The position numbers were made by a program, and so were the translations under genes. From the NCBI RefSeq assembly GCF_002022005.1, contig NZ_CP017258.1:310001-374000 (forward strand): DNA of 64,000 bases. The letters are read 5' to 3'. Shown piece by piece: positions 56,573 through 64,000 of this stretch (position 1 is its first letter; each line of letters opens with the position of its first letter). This DNA comes from Campylobacter pinnipediorum subsp. caledonicus. GTDB lineage: Bacteria > Campylobacterota > Campylobacteria > Campylobacterales > Campylobacteraceae. The notes beneath the pieces were generated by a model. That model worked only from the letters and a program-made list of their open reading frames with translations, was not told the DNA's origin and made no database searches.

Positions 56573-56709
56573 AATGTTGCAGTATTTTTTTTGATATTTT
56601 AACTTAATTTGTATTTTTTAGGAGCTTAATAAAAATATATTTAGTCTTACTTTTAACACTTTTTTACTTTTATTTAGCTAAAATAACCAAAAAATTTAAA
56701 AGGGTAAAT

Positions 56710-57261
56710 ATGCGTATAAAACTTCCGCACACACCATACATAGCACGAAAAATAGCCATAGATTTATTAAACTCAAGCTTCGTTACACTAAACGCAGGTA
56801 TAGAACCTATAACAGAAATAGCTCAAAATATATTAACAGAAGATGTAAAAAAAGAAAAAGCACTTGAAGAAAAAGTCAATGAGCTTTTAGAAAGTAACGA
56901 AGATGAAATGGATCTTATGCAGATCGATAGAAAAAATATGTTTTGGTTGGTTAAGAAAAAACTAGCACCTGAATTTGATGTTGTTTTATCATTTGAAGAT
57001 AGATACAGCAATGTAGCACATATGATACTGGATTCTCTCTTGGATGATGTATTGATAGAATACAATGTATCAGAAAATAGAGTAAAAAACATCATCTACA
57101 ACTCAATAGATGGCTATCTAAAAATATATGAAAAGATAGAAGATGAGGTTCTTGATAAGATAGAAAATTACAAAAGAAAGCTTGTGCCAGGAAGTGAAGA
57201 GTATGACTTGGTATTTGAAAAGTTATACCAAGATGAGCTTCAAAAAAGAGGTATGCTTTAA
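56710..57261 (+). CDS. DUF507 family protein
   Basis: 183 residues. MRIKLPHTPYIARKIAIDLL start and a duplicated helical domain (FWLVKKKLAPEFDVVLSFED; RVKNIIYNSIDGYLKIYEKI), the DUF507 pattern restricted mainly to Campylobacterota and Aquificae. Function unknown. Overlaps carA by one base, as in C. jejuni. Confidence 0.9.
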   Translation: MRIKLPHTPYIARKIAIDLLNSSFVTLNAGIEPITEIAQNILTEDVKKEKALEEKVNELLESNEDEMDLMQIDRKNMFWLVKKKLAPEFDVVLSFEDRYSNVAHMILDSLLDDVLIEYNVSENRVKNIIYNSIDGYLKIYEKIEDEVLDKIENYKRKLVPGSEEYDLVFEKLYQDELQKRGML

Positions 57262-58379
57262 TGGATGCTTATATCTATATAGAAAATGGAGTTTTTTTAA
57301 AAGCAAAAGCATTTGGAGTAGGTGGCGAGTGTGCTGCTGAGCTTGTTTTTAATACATCTCTAACAGGCTATGAAGAGATACTTACAGATCCTAGTTATGC
57401 AGGTCAGTGTGTAGTATTTACTATGCCAGAGATAGGAATTGTAGGTATAAACGATGATGATATGCAAAGCCCAAAGATACAAGCTAATACCATCATTGTA
57501 AGAAGCTACAACGAATTTGACTCAAATTTTAGATCTAAAAAAACTCTTGGCGAATTTTTCAAAGAACAAGGAAAATTTGGCATTTATGATATAGATACAA
57601 GATATCTTACAAAGATGCTAAGAGATGAGGGTGCCTTGATGGCATACATCTCAACCACTACAAGTGATAAAGAAATTTTAAAACAAAAGCTACAACAAGC
57701 AGGACATATACAAGATACAAACTATGTAAGCAAAGTAAGTTCAAAACAAAGCTACACCTACAACACGGCATCTTGGGATAATATATCTCAAAGTTACAAA
57801 AATCTAAAAAGTGTTGGCAAAAAAGTAGCTGTGCTTGACTTTGGAGTAAAGAGTTCTATCTTGAATGAAATTTGCGAAGTAGGCATAGAGGTAGAGGTAT
57901 ATCCTCACGATACAAATGCTGATATTTTGATAGATAAGTATAAAAACAAGCAAATAAACGGTGTATTTTTATCAAATGGACCAGGCGAACCTAAAAAGCT
58001 AACATCGCAAATAGCCGAGATAAAAAAGCTAATCCAAGCTAGAGTGCCTATCTTTGGTATCTGTCTAGGTCATCAGCTCTTATCAAATGCCTTTGGATAT
58101 CCTACTTATAAGCTAAAATTTGGACAACACGGAGCAAACCACCCAGTCCAAAACCTTGAAACAAAAGCCATAGAGATAACCACCCAAAACCACAACTACA
58201 ATGTCCCAGAAGAGATAGCCGAAGTAGCTACCATAACCCATAGGAATTTATTTGACAACACTATAGAAGGCGTAAGGTATAAAGACTATCCTATATTTTC
58301 AGTCCAGCACCACCCAGAAGCAAGTGGCGGACCAAATGAAAGCAGATATATCTTTAGGCAGTTTTTAGACATACTCTGA
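57261..58379 (+). CDS. carA: Carbamoyl phosphate synthetase small subunit
   Basis: 372 residues. N-terminal CPSase domain (YIYIENGVFLKAKAFGVGGE, TGYEEILTDPSYAGQ); class I glutaminase with GNGPGEP-like FLSNGPGEPKK, nucleophile Cys in IFGICLGHQLLSNAFG and His/Glu in FSVQHHPEASGGP. Supplies ammonia for carbamoyl phosphate used in arginine and pyrimidine synthesis. carB is not in the window. Confidence 0.97.
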   Translation: MDAYIYIENGVFLKAKAFGVGGECAAELVFNTSLTGYEEILTDPSYAGQCVVFTMPEIGIVGINDDDMQSPKIQANTIIVRSYNEFDSNFRSKKTLGEFFKEQGKFGIYDIDTRYLTKMLRDEGALMAYISTTTSDKEILKQKLQQAGHIQDTNYVSKVSSKQSYTYNTASWDNISQSYKNLKSVGKKVAVLDFGVKSSILNEICEVGIEVEVYPHDTNADILIDKYKNKQINGVFLSNGPGEPKKLTSQIAEIKKLIQARVPIFGICLGHQLLSNAFGYPTYKLKFGQHGANHPVQNLETKAIEITTQNHNYNVPEEIAEVATITHRNLFDNTIEGVRYKDYPIFSVQHHPEASGGPNESRYIFRQFLDIL

Positions 58380-58380
58380 T

Positions 58381-59043
58381 ATGCAAGAACTTGGTTTTAC
58401 GACTATAGTAGCTGTTGGATTTTTGAGTAGTTTTAGCCACTGCGTAGGTATGTGTGGTGGTTTTTTGAGTTTGCAGTCTATCGCCGTGCAAAAAAAAGAT
58501 ATACTTTCATCATTTTTACTAAGCCTATCATACCACATCGCAAGAGTCATTTCATACTCATTGCTTGGAGCTATATTTGGTGCTTTTGGAGGTGTATTTG
58601 CTATCTCTTCAAACTCTAGGGCTTTACTCTTTTTTATTGTAGGTGTCTTGCTTGTGCTTTTAGCCACCGCGCTTTGGGTTCGTGGTGGATTTTTACACCT
58701 TATAGAAAATGACAAAATTTCAAGGCTAGTAACCAAGAGTATATTTGCACTAAGCAAAAAAGGCTTTATAGGCTTTGCTATTGCTGGATTTTTAAACGGT
58801 CTTTTACCTTGTGGTTTGGTTTATTATTTTCTTGCTATGTCTATCGTAAGTGACTCAGCCCTGCAAGGTATGCTTATCATGTTTGTATTTGGATTAAGCA
58901 CTTTGCCGAGTATGTTGGGTGCTGTTACACTTTTTGGCTTTATCTCCGTGAGATTTAAACAGATGATGTTTAAGGTATCACTTGCTATCATAATGATAAA
59001 CGGAGTTTATCTAGCATTTTTAGGATATACGGCATATGGATGA
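58381..59043 (+). CDS. SafE/TauE-like integral membrane protein
   Basis: 220 residues, six helices. Cys-bearing motifs GFLSSFSHCVGMCGGFLSLQ and FLNGLLPCGLVYYFLAMSIV are typical of the UreH-like/COG2836 transporter group often linked to copper handling and cbb3 oxidase assembly. Overlaps the kinase gene by eight bases. Confidence 0.82.
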   Translation: MQELGFTTIVAVGFLSSFSHCVGMCGGFLSLQSIAVQKKDILSSFLLSLSYHIARVISYSLLGAIFGAFGGVFAISSNSRALLFFIVGVLLVLLATALWVRGGFLHLIENDKISRLVTKSIFALSKKGFIGFAIAGFLNGLLPCGLVYYFLAMSIVSDSALQGMLIMFVFGLSTLPSMLGAVTLFGFISVRFKQMMFKVSLAIIMINGVYLAFLGYTAYG

Positions 59044-60253
59044 TATAAAAGATAAATTTGAACAGTATCAATACGCTATAGAGGCAAGTAACATAGTATC
59101 AAAAACAGACATGAACGGTATAATAACATTTGTAAACGATGAGTTTTGTCAGATGAGTGGATACACCAAACAAGAGCTTATAGGTAAAAATCACAACATA
59201 GTAAGGCATCCGGATGCAAGTCAAGATGTGTTTAAAAACCTATGGGATACGATACTGTCAAAAAAAGTCTACAAAGGTATAATCAAAAACCTCACAAAAG
59301 GCAAAAAAACCATCTATCTGCACACCACTATATCGCCCATCCTAAACTCAAAAGGCGATATAGAGGAATTTGTAGCTATAAGGTACGATACTACTAAGCT
59401 CATAGAGCTAAATGAACAGCTTATATCGCAAGAACAAGAGCTAAAAAAGCTAAATGAAAACCTAGAAATGATAGTCCAAGAAAAGACAATGGAGTTAAGG
59501 GTCTTAAATGAAAATTTGCAAGATATCATAAAATCCGAAGTAGCTAAAAACGAAGAGCAAACAAAAATCATACTAACTCAGTCTCGCCTGGCATCTATGG
59601 GTGAGATGATAGCAAATATCGCTCATCAGTGGAGACAGCCTCTAAACGAGCTTAGTATTACACTTTTTAAAATGAGTAAGGATAAAAATAAATTTAACGA
59701 ATCCTATGAAAAATGCAAAAACATCATAAAAAATATGTCAAACACGATAGAGGACTTTAAAAATTTCTTCTCCACAAGCAAAGCACCAGAAGCATTTTTT
59801 ATATCTGATGCCTTGCATGATTCTATTATGATGCTTCAAGGGACATTTGAGAAAAAGCAGATAAATGTATCTATAAATACCGAGTTTGATACAGAGATCT
59901 TTGGCTATAAGTCCAAACTAACACAAGTCATCATAAATATACTAAACAACGCCAAAGATGCCTGTGTAGAGCGAAATATAAAAAACAAGCAGATAAAGAT
60001 AACTACATCACAAGAACAAGACCTAGCCGTCATAAGCATATGTGATAATGCGGGCGGTATAAGCGATGATATCATAGATAAGATTTTTGAGCCTTATTTT
60101 ACTACAAAGCACTCATCACAAGGAACGGGCATAGGGCTTTATATGTCAAAGCTTATCATAGATAAATTAAAAGGTGTTATAATGGTAAAAAACAAAGACA
60201 ATGGAGCTTGCTTTAGCATAAAAATACCAATAAAAGGAGAACTTAGTGAGTGA
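59036..60253 (+). CDS. PAS-domain sensor histidine kinase
   Basis: 405 residues, soluble. PAS domain at 10-115 (ASNIVSKTDMNGIITFVNDE, YTKQELIGKNHNIVRHPDAS), a coiled-coil signalling helix (115-175), H-box MGEMIANIAHQWRQPLNELS (His about 194; the HxWRQPL form) and an ATPase domain with NILNNAKDAC, CDNAGGISDD and TGIGLYMSK. By synteny with C. jejuni it corresponds to the gene next to carA, which I recall as bumS of the butyrate-response pair BumSR; that name is from memory and not provable here. Confidence 0.9.
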   Translation: MDDIKDKFEQYQYAIEASNIVSKTDMNGIITFVNDEFCQMSGYTKQELIGKNHNIVRHPDASQDVFKNLWDTILSKKVYKGIIKNLTKGKKTIYLHTTISPILNSKGDIEEFVAIRYDTTKLIELNEQLISQEQELKKLNENLEMIVQEKTMELRVLNENLQDIIKSEVAKNEEQTKIILTQSRLASMGEMIANIAHQWRQPLNELSITLFKMSKDKNKFNESYEKCKNIIKNMSNTIEDFKNFFSTSKAPEAFFISDALHDSIMMLQGTFEKKQINVSINTEFDTEIFGYKSKLTQVIINILNNAKDACVERNIKNKQIKITTSQEQDLAVISICDNAGGISDDIIDKIFEPYFTTKHSSQGTGIGLYMSKLIIDKLKGVIMVKNKDNGACFSIKIPIKGELSE

Positions 60254-60923
60254 AATTTTACAAAATTTAACAATACTTTTCATAGAAGATGAAAACGAGA
60301 CAAGAAAACTCATGGAAGATGTCTTAAAAGATGAGTTCGCTAAAGTCATAGTTGCACAAAACGGCGATGAAGGTCTTAAAAAATTTAAAAAATACACCCC
60401 AGATATGGTAGTAAGTGATATAGCTATGCCTATACTAGATGGGCTTGATATGTCAAAAGCTATCAAAGAAATATCACCAACTACACCTGTAGTGCTTCTT
60501 TCAGCATATAGTGAAAAAGAAAAACTCCTAAAAGCCATAGAGCTAGGTATAGACAAATATATCCTAAAACCTATAGATGTGGATGAGTTTTTACTATCTC
60601 TAGCTCACATAGCAAGTTCTAAAATAAGCTCTACATGTATAGTAGATATATCAAAAGAGTATAAATTTGATAAAACCAAACGAATACTTATAAAAAAAGA
60701 CAAAGAGATAACTTTGACAAAAAAAGAGCTAGCTTTTGTATCTCTGCTAGTAAAAAGACTAGGTACTGTTGTGCTACACGAAGAGATAAAAGATGTAGTA
60801 TGGATAGGCGAGAGTGTCACCGAAGCAGCCATCAGGACCTTTGTCAAAAGGATACGCGACAAGACTGATGAGCGCTTTATCAAAAATGCCCCAGGTCTAG
60901 GATATAAAATAGATATAAGATAA
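60246..60923 (+). CDS. OmpR-type response regulator
   Basis: 225 residues from a GTG start overlapping the kinase by eight bases. Receiver domain with acidic pocket LFIEDENE, phospho-acceptor Asp in DMVVSDIAMPILDG (about 57), VLLSAYSEKE and KPIDVDE; winged-helix output KKELAFVSLLVKRLGTVVLH ... VTEAAIRTFVKRIRDK. Forms a two-component pair with the preceding kinase; the C. jejuni counterpart would be bumR. Confidence 0.92.
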   Translation: MSEILQNLTILFIEDENETRKLMEDVLKDEFAKVIVAQNGDEGLKKFKKYTPDMVVSDIAMPILDGLDMSKAIKEISPTTPVVLLSAYSEKEKLLKAIELGIDKYILKPIDVDEFLLSLAHIASSKISSTCIVDISKEYKFDKTKRILIKKDKEITLTKKELAFVSLLVKRLGTVVLHEEIKDVVWIGESVTEAAIRTFVKRIRDKTDERFIKNAPGLGYKIDIR

Positions 60924-61020
60924 TCACTATTTTATCACTTCATGATATATTTTATACTTTGGAGTGATATTACTTTTATTTCACCAATAAATTATTAAAT
61001 AAAGCTAATTAAATTCAATT

Positions 61021-61054
61021 TTTAAGTTTCTATTTATATGGGGGGGGGTATACT
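61021..61054 (+). promoter_or_regulatory. Poly-G promoter region, likely phase-variable
   Basis: A tract of nine G's (61040-61048) directly precedes a -10-like TATACT (61049-61054), within an otherwise G-poor sequence. Length changes of the tract would change the spacing of the promoter. Homopolymeric G tracts are the standard contingency loci of Campylobacter, more often inside genes than in promoters. Confidence 0.6.
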
Positions 61055-61087
61055 TAATAAATTAATTTTTTATTTAAAGGAGTAGAA

Positions 61088-64000
61088 ATGAAAATTTCAA
61101 AGATTGTAAGCGCTGCTATACTTAGTGTTGCTGTAAGTAGTGTTGCTTTTGGTGCCGGGGGAGGGGCGGTAACAACTAATTCTATGCTTGATTTTTTTAA
61201 TACCGCAAAAGATGAGTTAAATAATATAGCTAAAAATAAAGCTGGCTTAGCAGATGATTTATCAGTTATCAATGATGATACTGTAAAAAATGCATTTAAA
61301 AATATTTTACTTAAAGCAAAAGGTTTAACAATTTCAGCAGAAGGCTTTAATATTGAAAATTTTGCTACAGTTGGTGACAAACAAGTTGGTTTAAAGTTAA
61401 CTAAGCAAGCTTCTAAACCCATGCTTGAAATTTCATACGATGGCAAAAAAGACGTTTTAAGCTTAGGTGCTGATGATGCTTTAACTTTTAACCCTAGACA
61501 ATTAGATAAAGTAACCCCTAGTCTTAAAAATTTTCATCAACAAACTGAAATAACTCATGATGCTGATATAGAAACTGATATAGCAAATAACACAAAAAAT
61601 AAAACAATGTTTGATTATGTAAAATTGATAGGTTCAGGAACTAGTGAAGTATTTGATTATTTAATCAAAAACAATGAAAACTTAGGAAACAATATAAATA
61701 CAGAAACAAAAAATGCAATAACACAAAATGCTCACCCACATTTACAAAAAATAGCAAAAATACTTAAAGCTGCTAAAGAAGCAAAAGATGCTGGAAATCA
61801 AACAGTGGATTTTAAAGATATAGGTATAATCCAAGATAAATTTAAAATATCTATTGATACAACAGATAAAAATAAACCTAAACTTAAGATAAAAGACACT
61901 CATGGAATTATACATGGAGAAGATGTTTTTACATTAGAAGACACAACTTTAAAATATGAAAAGAATACAGCAGGAAATGTATGGAATCATATGCTTCTAA
62001 ATTTTAAAGCTGATGGTGCTGATAAAAAAGTAGTAGAAGCATTAGGAGATAATGGAGCTATTGGTCAACAAAAAAAAGAAGCTGATAAAACAAAAGCAAA
62101 GGCTTTATTAAGAGAAGCTATAAATGGTGTTTTAGAAGATAGTATAATAGAAAAATTAAAAACTTATGATACCAACCAAGATGCTGCCACAAAAGAAAAG
62201 ATAAAAAATATCTTAACACTAGCTAAAAATGAAAAGCTTACTTTTTTGGATAATAATGGTATTAGTCACGAATTGCAATTGGATAACGGTAAAGCCAAAA
62301 TTGTATTAAAGAGAACAAATAGCAATGTTGAATTTGATATAATTTATGATCATGATGAAGCTGGTGAATTACAAGAAACTGCTCAAAATACAAGTAAATT
62401 TATACTAAATAATAACAGTATAGAATACACTCCAGCTCAAGAAGCAGGCGATAAACTAACAGATTTCGCTAAACTTGATCAAATTAAAGATAAAATTAAA
62501 GCTGCTTTGAGTCAAGGAACTCATTTAAATTTAGATGAAGCTGCAATAACCAAAGCCAAAGCAAAAGCCAAACTCTATGAACTTCTAAAAAAAGACTTGC
62601 CAACATTACTTTCTAAAGAAAAAATAGATAATCTTATAAATGCAGGAACTACTGGTATAGCAAATACAGAACTAAAAGCAATAGTAGATGAAGCAAAAAA
62701 ATTACAAGAAGATGTAACTGCAACTATAAATGGTGTAAATAATGAAAATATCACACTAAAAATAAAAGCAGATAGCACTATAGAAATTTCAAAAGCAGAT
62801 GGTAAAAAAGACACTATAACATTATTGGCTGATAATAAATTCAAAGTTGAGACCAATAGCAAAGTCGCAAAACCTGTTTTACAAGAATTAGCAGAAATTA
62901 AAAACACATTAGGAGAAAATCCATTTAATGCTGCTATAGAAGAAGCAAAAAAGAAGATTGTAAAAGAGGGAGATCATGTTTTAACTTCAACAGAAATAGA
63001 TAACAGACAAGCATTTTTAGATGCTGTATATAAGAATGATAATGATAATGCTTTAAAAACTATTTTAGCGGCAATTAGTAATCAAGATCTTACAACAGCT
63101 AATACAGATGAAGCTATTTTAGCTAAAATTCAACAAGCTGGTCAAACTAAAATCAAAGATATCCTTACTAAAGCAAAAGATGTTGTTGAATATGTTAAGT
63201 CATTAGCACTTACTGCAACAATAGGTGGTGCAACTGTAAAACTAGAAATACTAGAAGGTAATAAACCTGCTTTAACTATAGAAAAAGATGGTAAAACAGA
63301 CACATTTAAGCTTTCAGATAATAACAATGGTCAATTAGAATATACTTCAGCTAAAACATCTACAAAAGACTCTGTATTACACCTATTATCAGGCTTTGAT
63401 CCTACAAACCTAAATGCTACACTTTCAGTTTTTATAGCTAAAAATGGTGGAGAAATAACAGCTAAAGAAATAACAGCTGGGAATATAGACAGAATAGAAG
63501 ATACAGCCGATGATAAAGAAAGAGACCTTAAAGTAGCACAAGCAACACTAGCAGCTATAAATGCAGGTGAAAAAGCTACTGAAGAAAAAGTAAAAACTTT
63601 AGAAACTAAAGTAGCAGCAGCAAACAAAGCTAAAGAAGCAGCAGAAGCAGCAGCTCAAAAAGCTAAAGAAACAGCAGATCAAGCAAATGCAACACAAGAA
63701 CAAAAAGCAGCAGCTCAAAAAGCAGCAGAAGCAGAAGCAGAAGCAGAACTAGCAGCAGAAGAAGCTAAAGCAGAATTAGAAATAGCTAAAGAAGCACAAA
63801 CAGCAGCTAAAGCAGAAGATGTAACAACACCAGAAAAAATAGCAAAAGCTAAAGAAAAAATAACAAAAGACATACAAGCTAAATCTAAACAAGTAGATGT
63901 ATTAAATGATGCTTTAGCAGAAACTAATGTTAATACAGTTAAAGCCGTTAATGAGCTAAAAGAAAAAGAAAAAACATTAAAAGCAAAAGAAACAGAATAT
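61088..64000 (+). CDS. Large secreted repeat/coiled-coil surface protein (partial)
   Basis: At least 971 residues with no stop before the window end. Signal peptide MKISKIVSAAILSVAVSSVA with cleavage near FG/AGGG. The body alternates helical segments with about five beta-rich modules that share a pattern such as DGKKDVLSLGADDALTFNP, DGKKDTITLLADNKFKVETN and DGKTDTFKLSDNNNGQLEYT. From about residue 800 on, a long Ala/Glu/Lys coiled coil follows (AKEAAEAAAQKAKETADQAN). It has the look of an adhesin or autotransporter passenger; the C-terminus, which would show a beta-barrel, is outside. aaaggag precedes the ATG. No family could be named. Confidence 0.8.
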   Translation, partial: MKISKIVSAAILSVAVSSVAFGAGGGAVTTNSMLDFFNTAKDELNNIAKNKAGLADDLSVINDDTVKNAFKNILLKAKGLTISAEGFNIENFATVGDKQVGLKLTKQASKPMLEISYDGKKDVLSLGADDALTFNPRQLDKVTPSLKNFHQQTEITHDADIETDIANNTKNKTMFDYVKLIGSGTSEVFDYLIKNNENLGNNINTETKNAITQNAHPHLQKIAKILKAAKEAKDAGNQTVDFKDIGIIQDKFKISIDTTDKNKPKLKIKDTHGIIHGEDVFTLEDTTLKYEKNTAGNVWNHMLLNFKADGADKKVVEALGDNGAIGQQKKEADKTKAKALLREAINGVLEDSIIEKLKTYDTNQDAATKEKIKNILTLAKNEKLTFLDNNGISHELQLDNGKAKIVLKRTNSNVEFDIIYDHDEAGELQETAQNTSKFILNNNSIEYTPAQEAGDKLTDFAKLDQIKDKIKAALSQGTHLNLDEAAITKAKAKAKLYELLKKDLPTLLSKEKIDNLINAGTTGIANTELKAIVDEAKKLQEDVTATINGVNNENITLKIKADSTIEISKADGKKDTITLLADNKFKVETNSKVAKPVLQELAEIKNTLGENPFNAAIEEAKKKIVKEGDHVLTSTEIDNRQAFLDAVYKNDNDNALKTILAAISNQDLTTANTDEAILAKIQQAGQTKIKDILTKAKDVVEYVKSLALTATIGGATVKLEILEGNKPALTIEKDGKTDTFKLSDNNNGQLEYTSAKTSTKDSVLHLLSGFDPTNLNATLSVFIAKNGGEITAKEITAGNIDRIEDTADDKERDLKVAQATLAAINAGEKATEEKVKTLETKVAAANKAKEAAEAAAQKAKETADQANATQEQKAAAQKAAEAEAEAELAAEEAKAELEIAKEAQTAAKAEDVTTPEKIAKAKEKITKDIQAKSKQVDVLNDALAETNVNTVKAVNELKEKEKTLKAKETEY

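Noticed and set aside
56608-56709. Hydrophobic N-terminal extension in frame with the DUF507 gene
   Set aside because: No start codon exists in it (only ATA after aggag), and the DUF507 family starts at MRIKLPH; perhaps a scar of the rearrangement, but not supportable.
61054-63627. Several minus-strand frames of 60-130 codons
   Set aside because: They are shadows of the large surface-protein gene, caused by its biased Ala/Lys/Glu composition.

Overview
The window comes from a Campylobacter-type epsilonproteobacterium. It is AT-rich, its tmRNA encodes a Campylobacter-like tag (ANNVNFAPAYAKAA), and the block rpsI-rplM-addAB-fixH-ccoPQON beside DUF507-carA-SafE-histidine kinase-response regulator matches genes I know from C. 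jejuni. The hydrogenase-4/formate hydrogenlyase cluster and AssT-DsbL-DsbI point away from C. jejuni, perhaps to the fetus/hyointestinalis/concisus side of the genus; that placement is inference.

Bases 1-21,360 are the right part of a prophage integrated in the 3' end of ssrA. The left side, read on the minus strand, holds the terminase subunits, a DUF1064 protein and replication genes. An immunity region (4.1-6.1 kb) has a small Cro-like gene diverging from a LexA-like S24 repressor, with a second XRE-S24 repressor behind it. Next come an ImmA-type protease with a frameshifted membrane partner and a RelBE/ParE-like pair. A near-copy of the immunity promoter-operator at 7.9 kb drives a structured untranslated region. 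The rightward region (8.3-19.9 kb) carries a RecE-like exonuclease, a RecT/Bet annealing protein, SSB, two Rha-type proteins, a RelA/SpoT-domain protein, Doc, MazF/PemK and RhuM proteins and many mini-genes. Excisionase, integrase, arm-type repeats and ssrA close the element.

The prophage cargo holds most of the unusual signals. A 27-residue hydrophobic peptide gene (18,708) has a consensus promoter, a 5' hairpin, a Shine-Dalgarno sequence that can pair for 15 bp with a site about 120 nt downstream, and a convergent extended -10 promoter: the layout of a type I toxin-antitoxin. At least six small genes share one ribosome-binding-site plus MA(E/D)(D/E) start cassette, and three mini-proteins of about 30 residues form an apparent family.

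Bases 21.7-24.1 kb hold an Hpt-domain protein, panB, a sugar formyltransferase and a broken pseH-like acetyltransferase. Bases 24.3-34.7 kb are one operon, hyfABCEFGHI-hycH-hycI-focA, encoding a formate hydrogenlyase-type NiFe hydrogenase with its protease and formate channel. Bases 34.7-38.6 kb hold the arylsulfate sulfotransferase AssT with its DsbL/DsbI oxidation pair. Bases 38.6-42.8 kb encode the selenocysteine formate dehydrogenase FdhF, whose gene has an in-frame UGA and a SECIS-like hairpin, plus a large polyferredoxin. FdhF and Hyf together can convert formate to H2 and CO2.

Bases 42.9-53.5 kb are housekeeping: rpsI/rplM, AddAB recombination nuclease and the cbb3 oxidase operon. A BcgI-like restriction-modification pair (53.8-56.6 kb) sits exactly where the oxidase genes meet the oppositely oriented DUF507-carA-SafE-kinase-regulator block, so it marks a rearrangement junction. 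The window ends in a large secreted repeat protein whose promoter region contains a nine-G tract, a likely phase-variation switch; the gene runs off the end.
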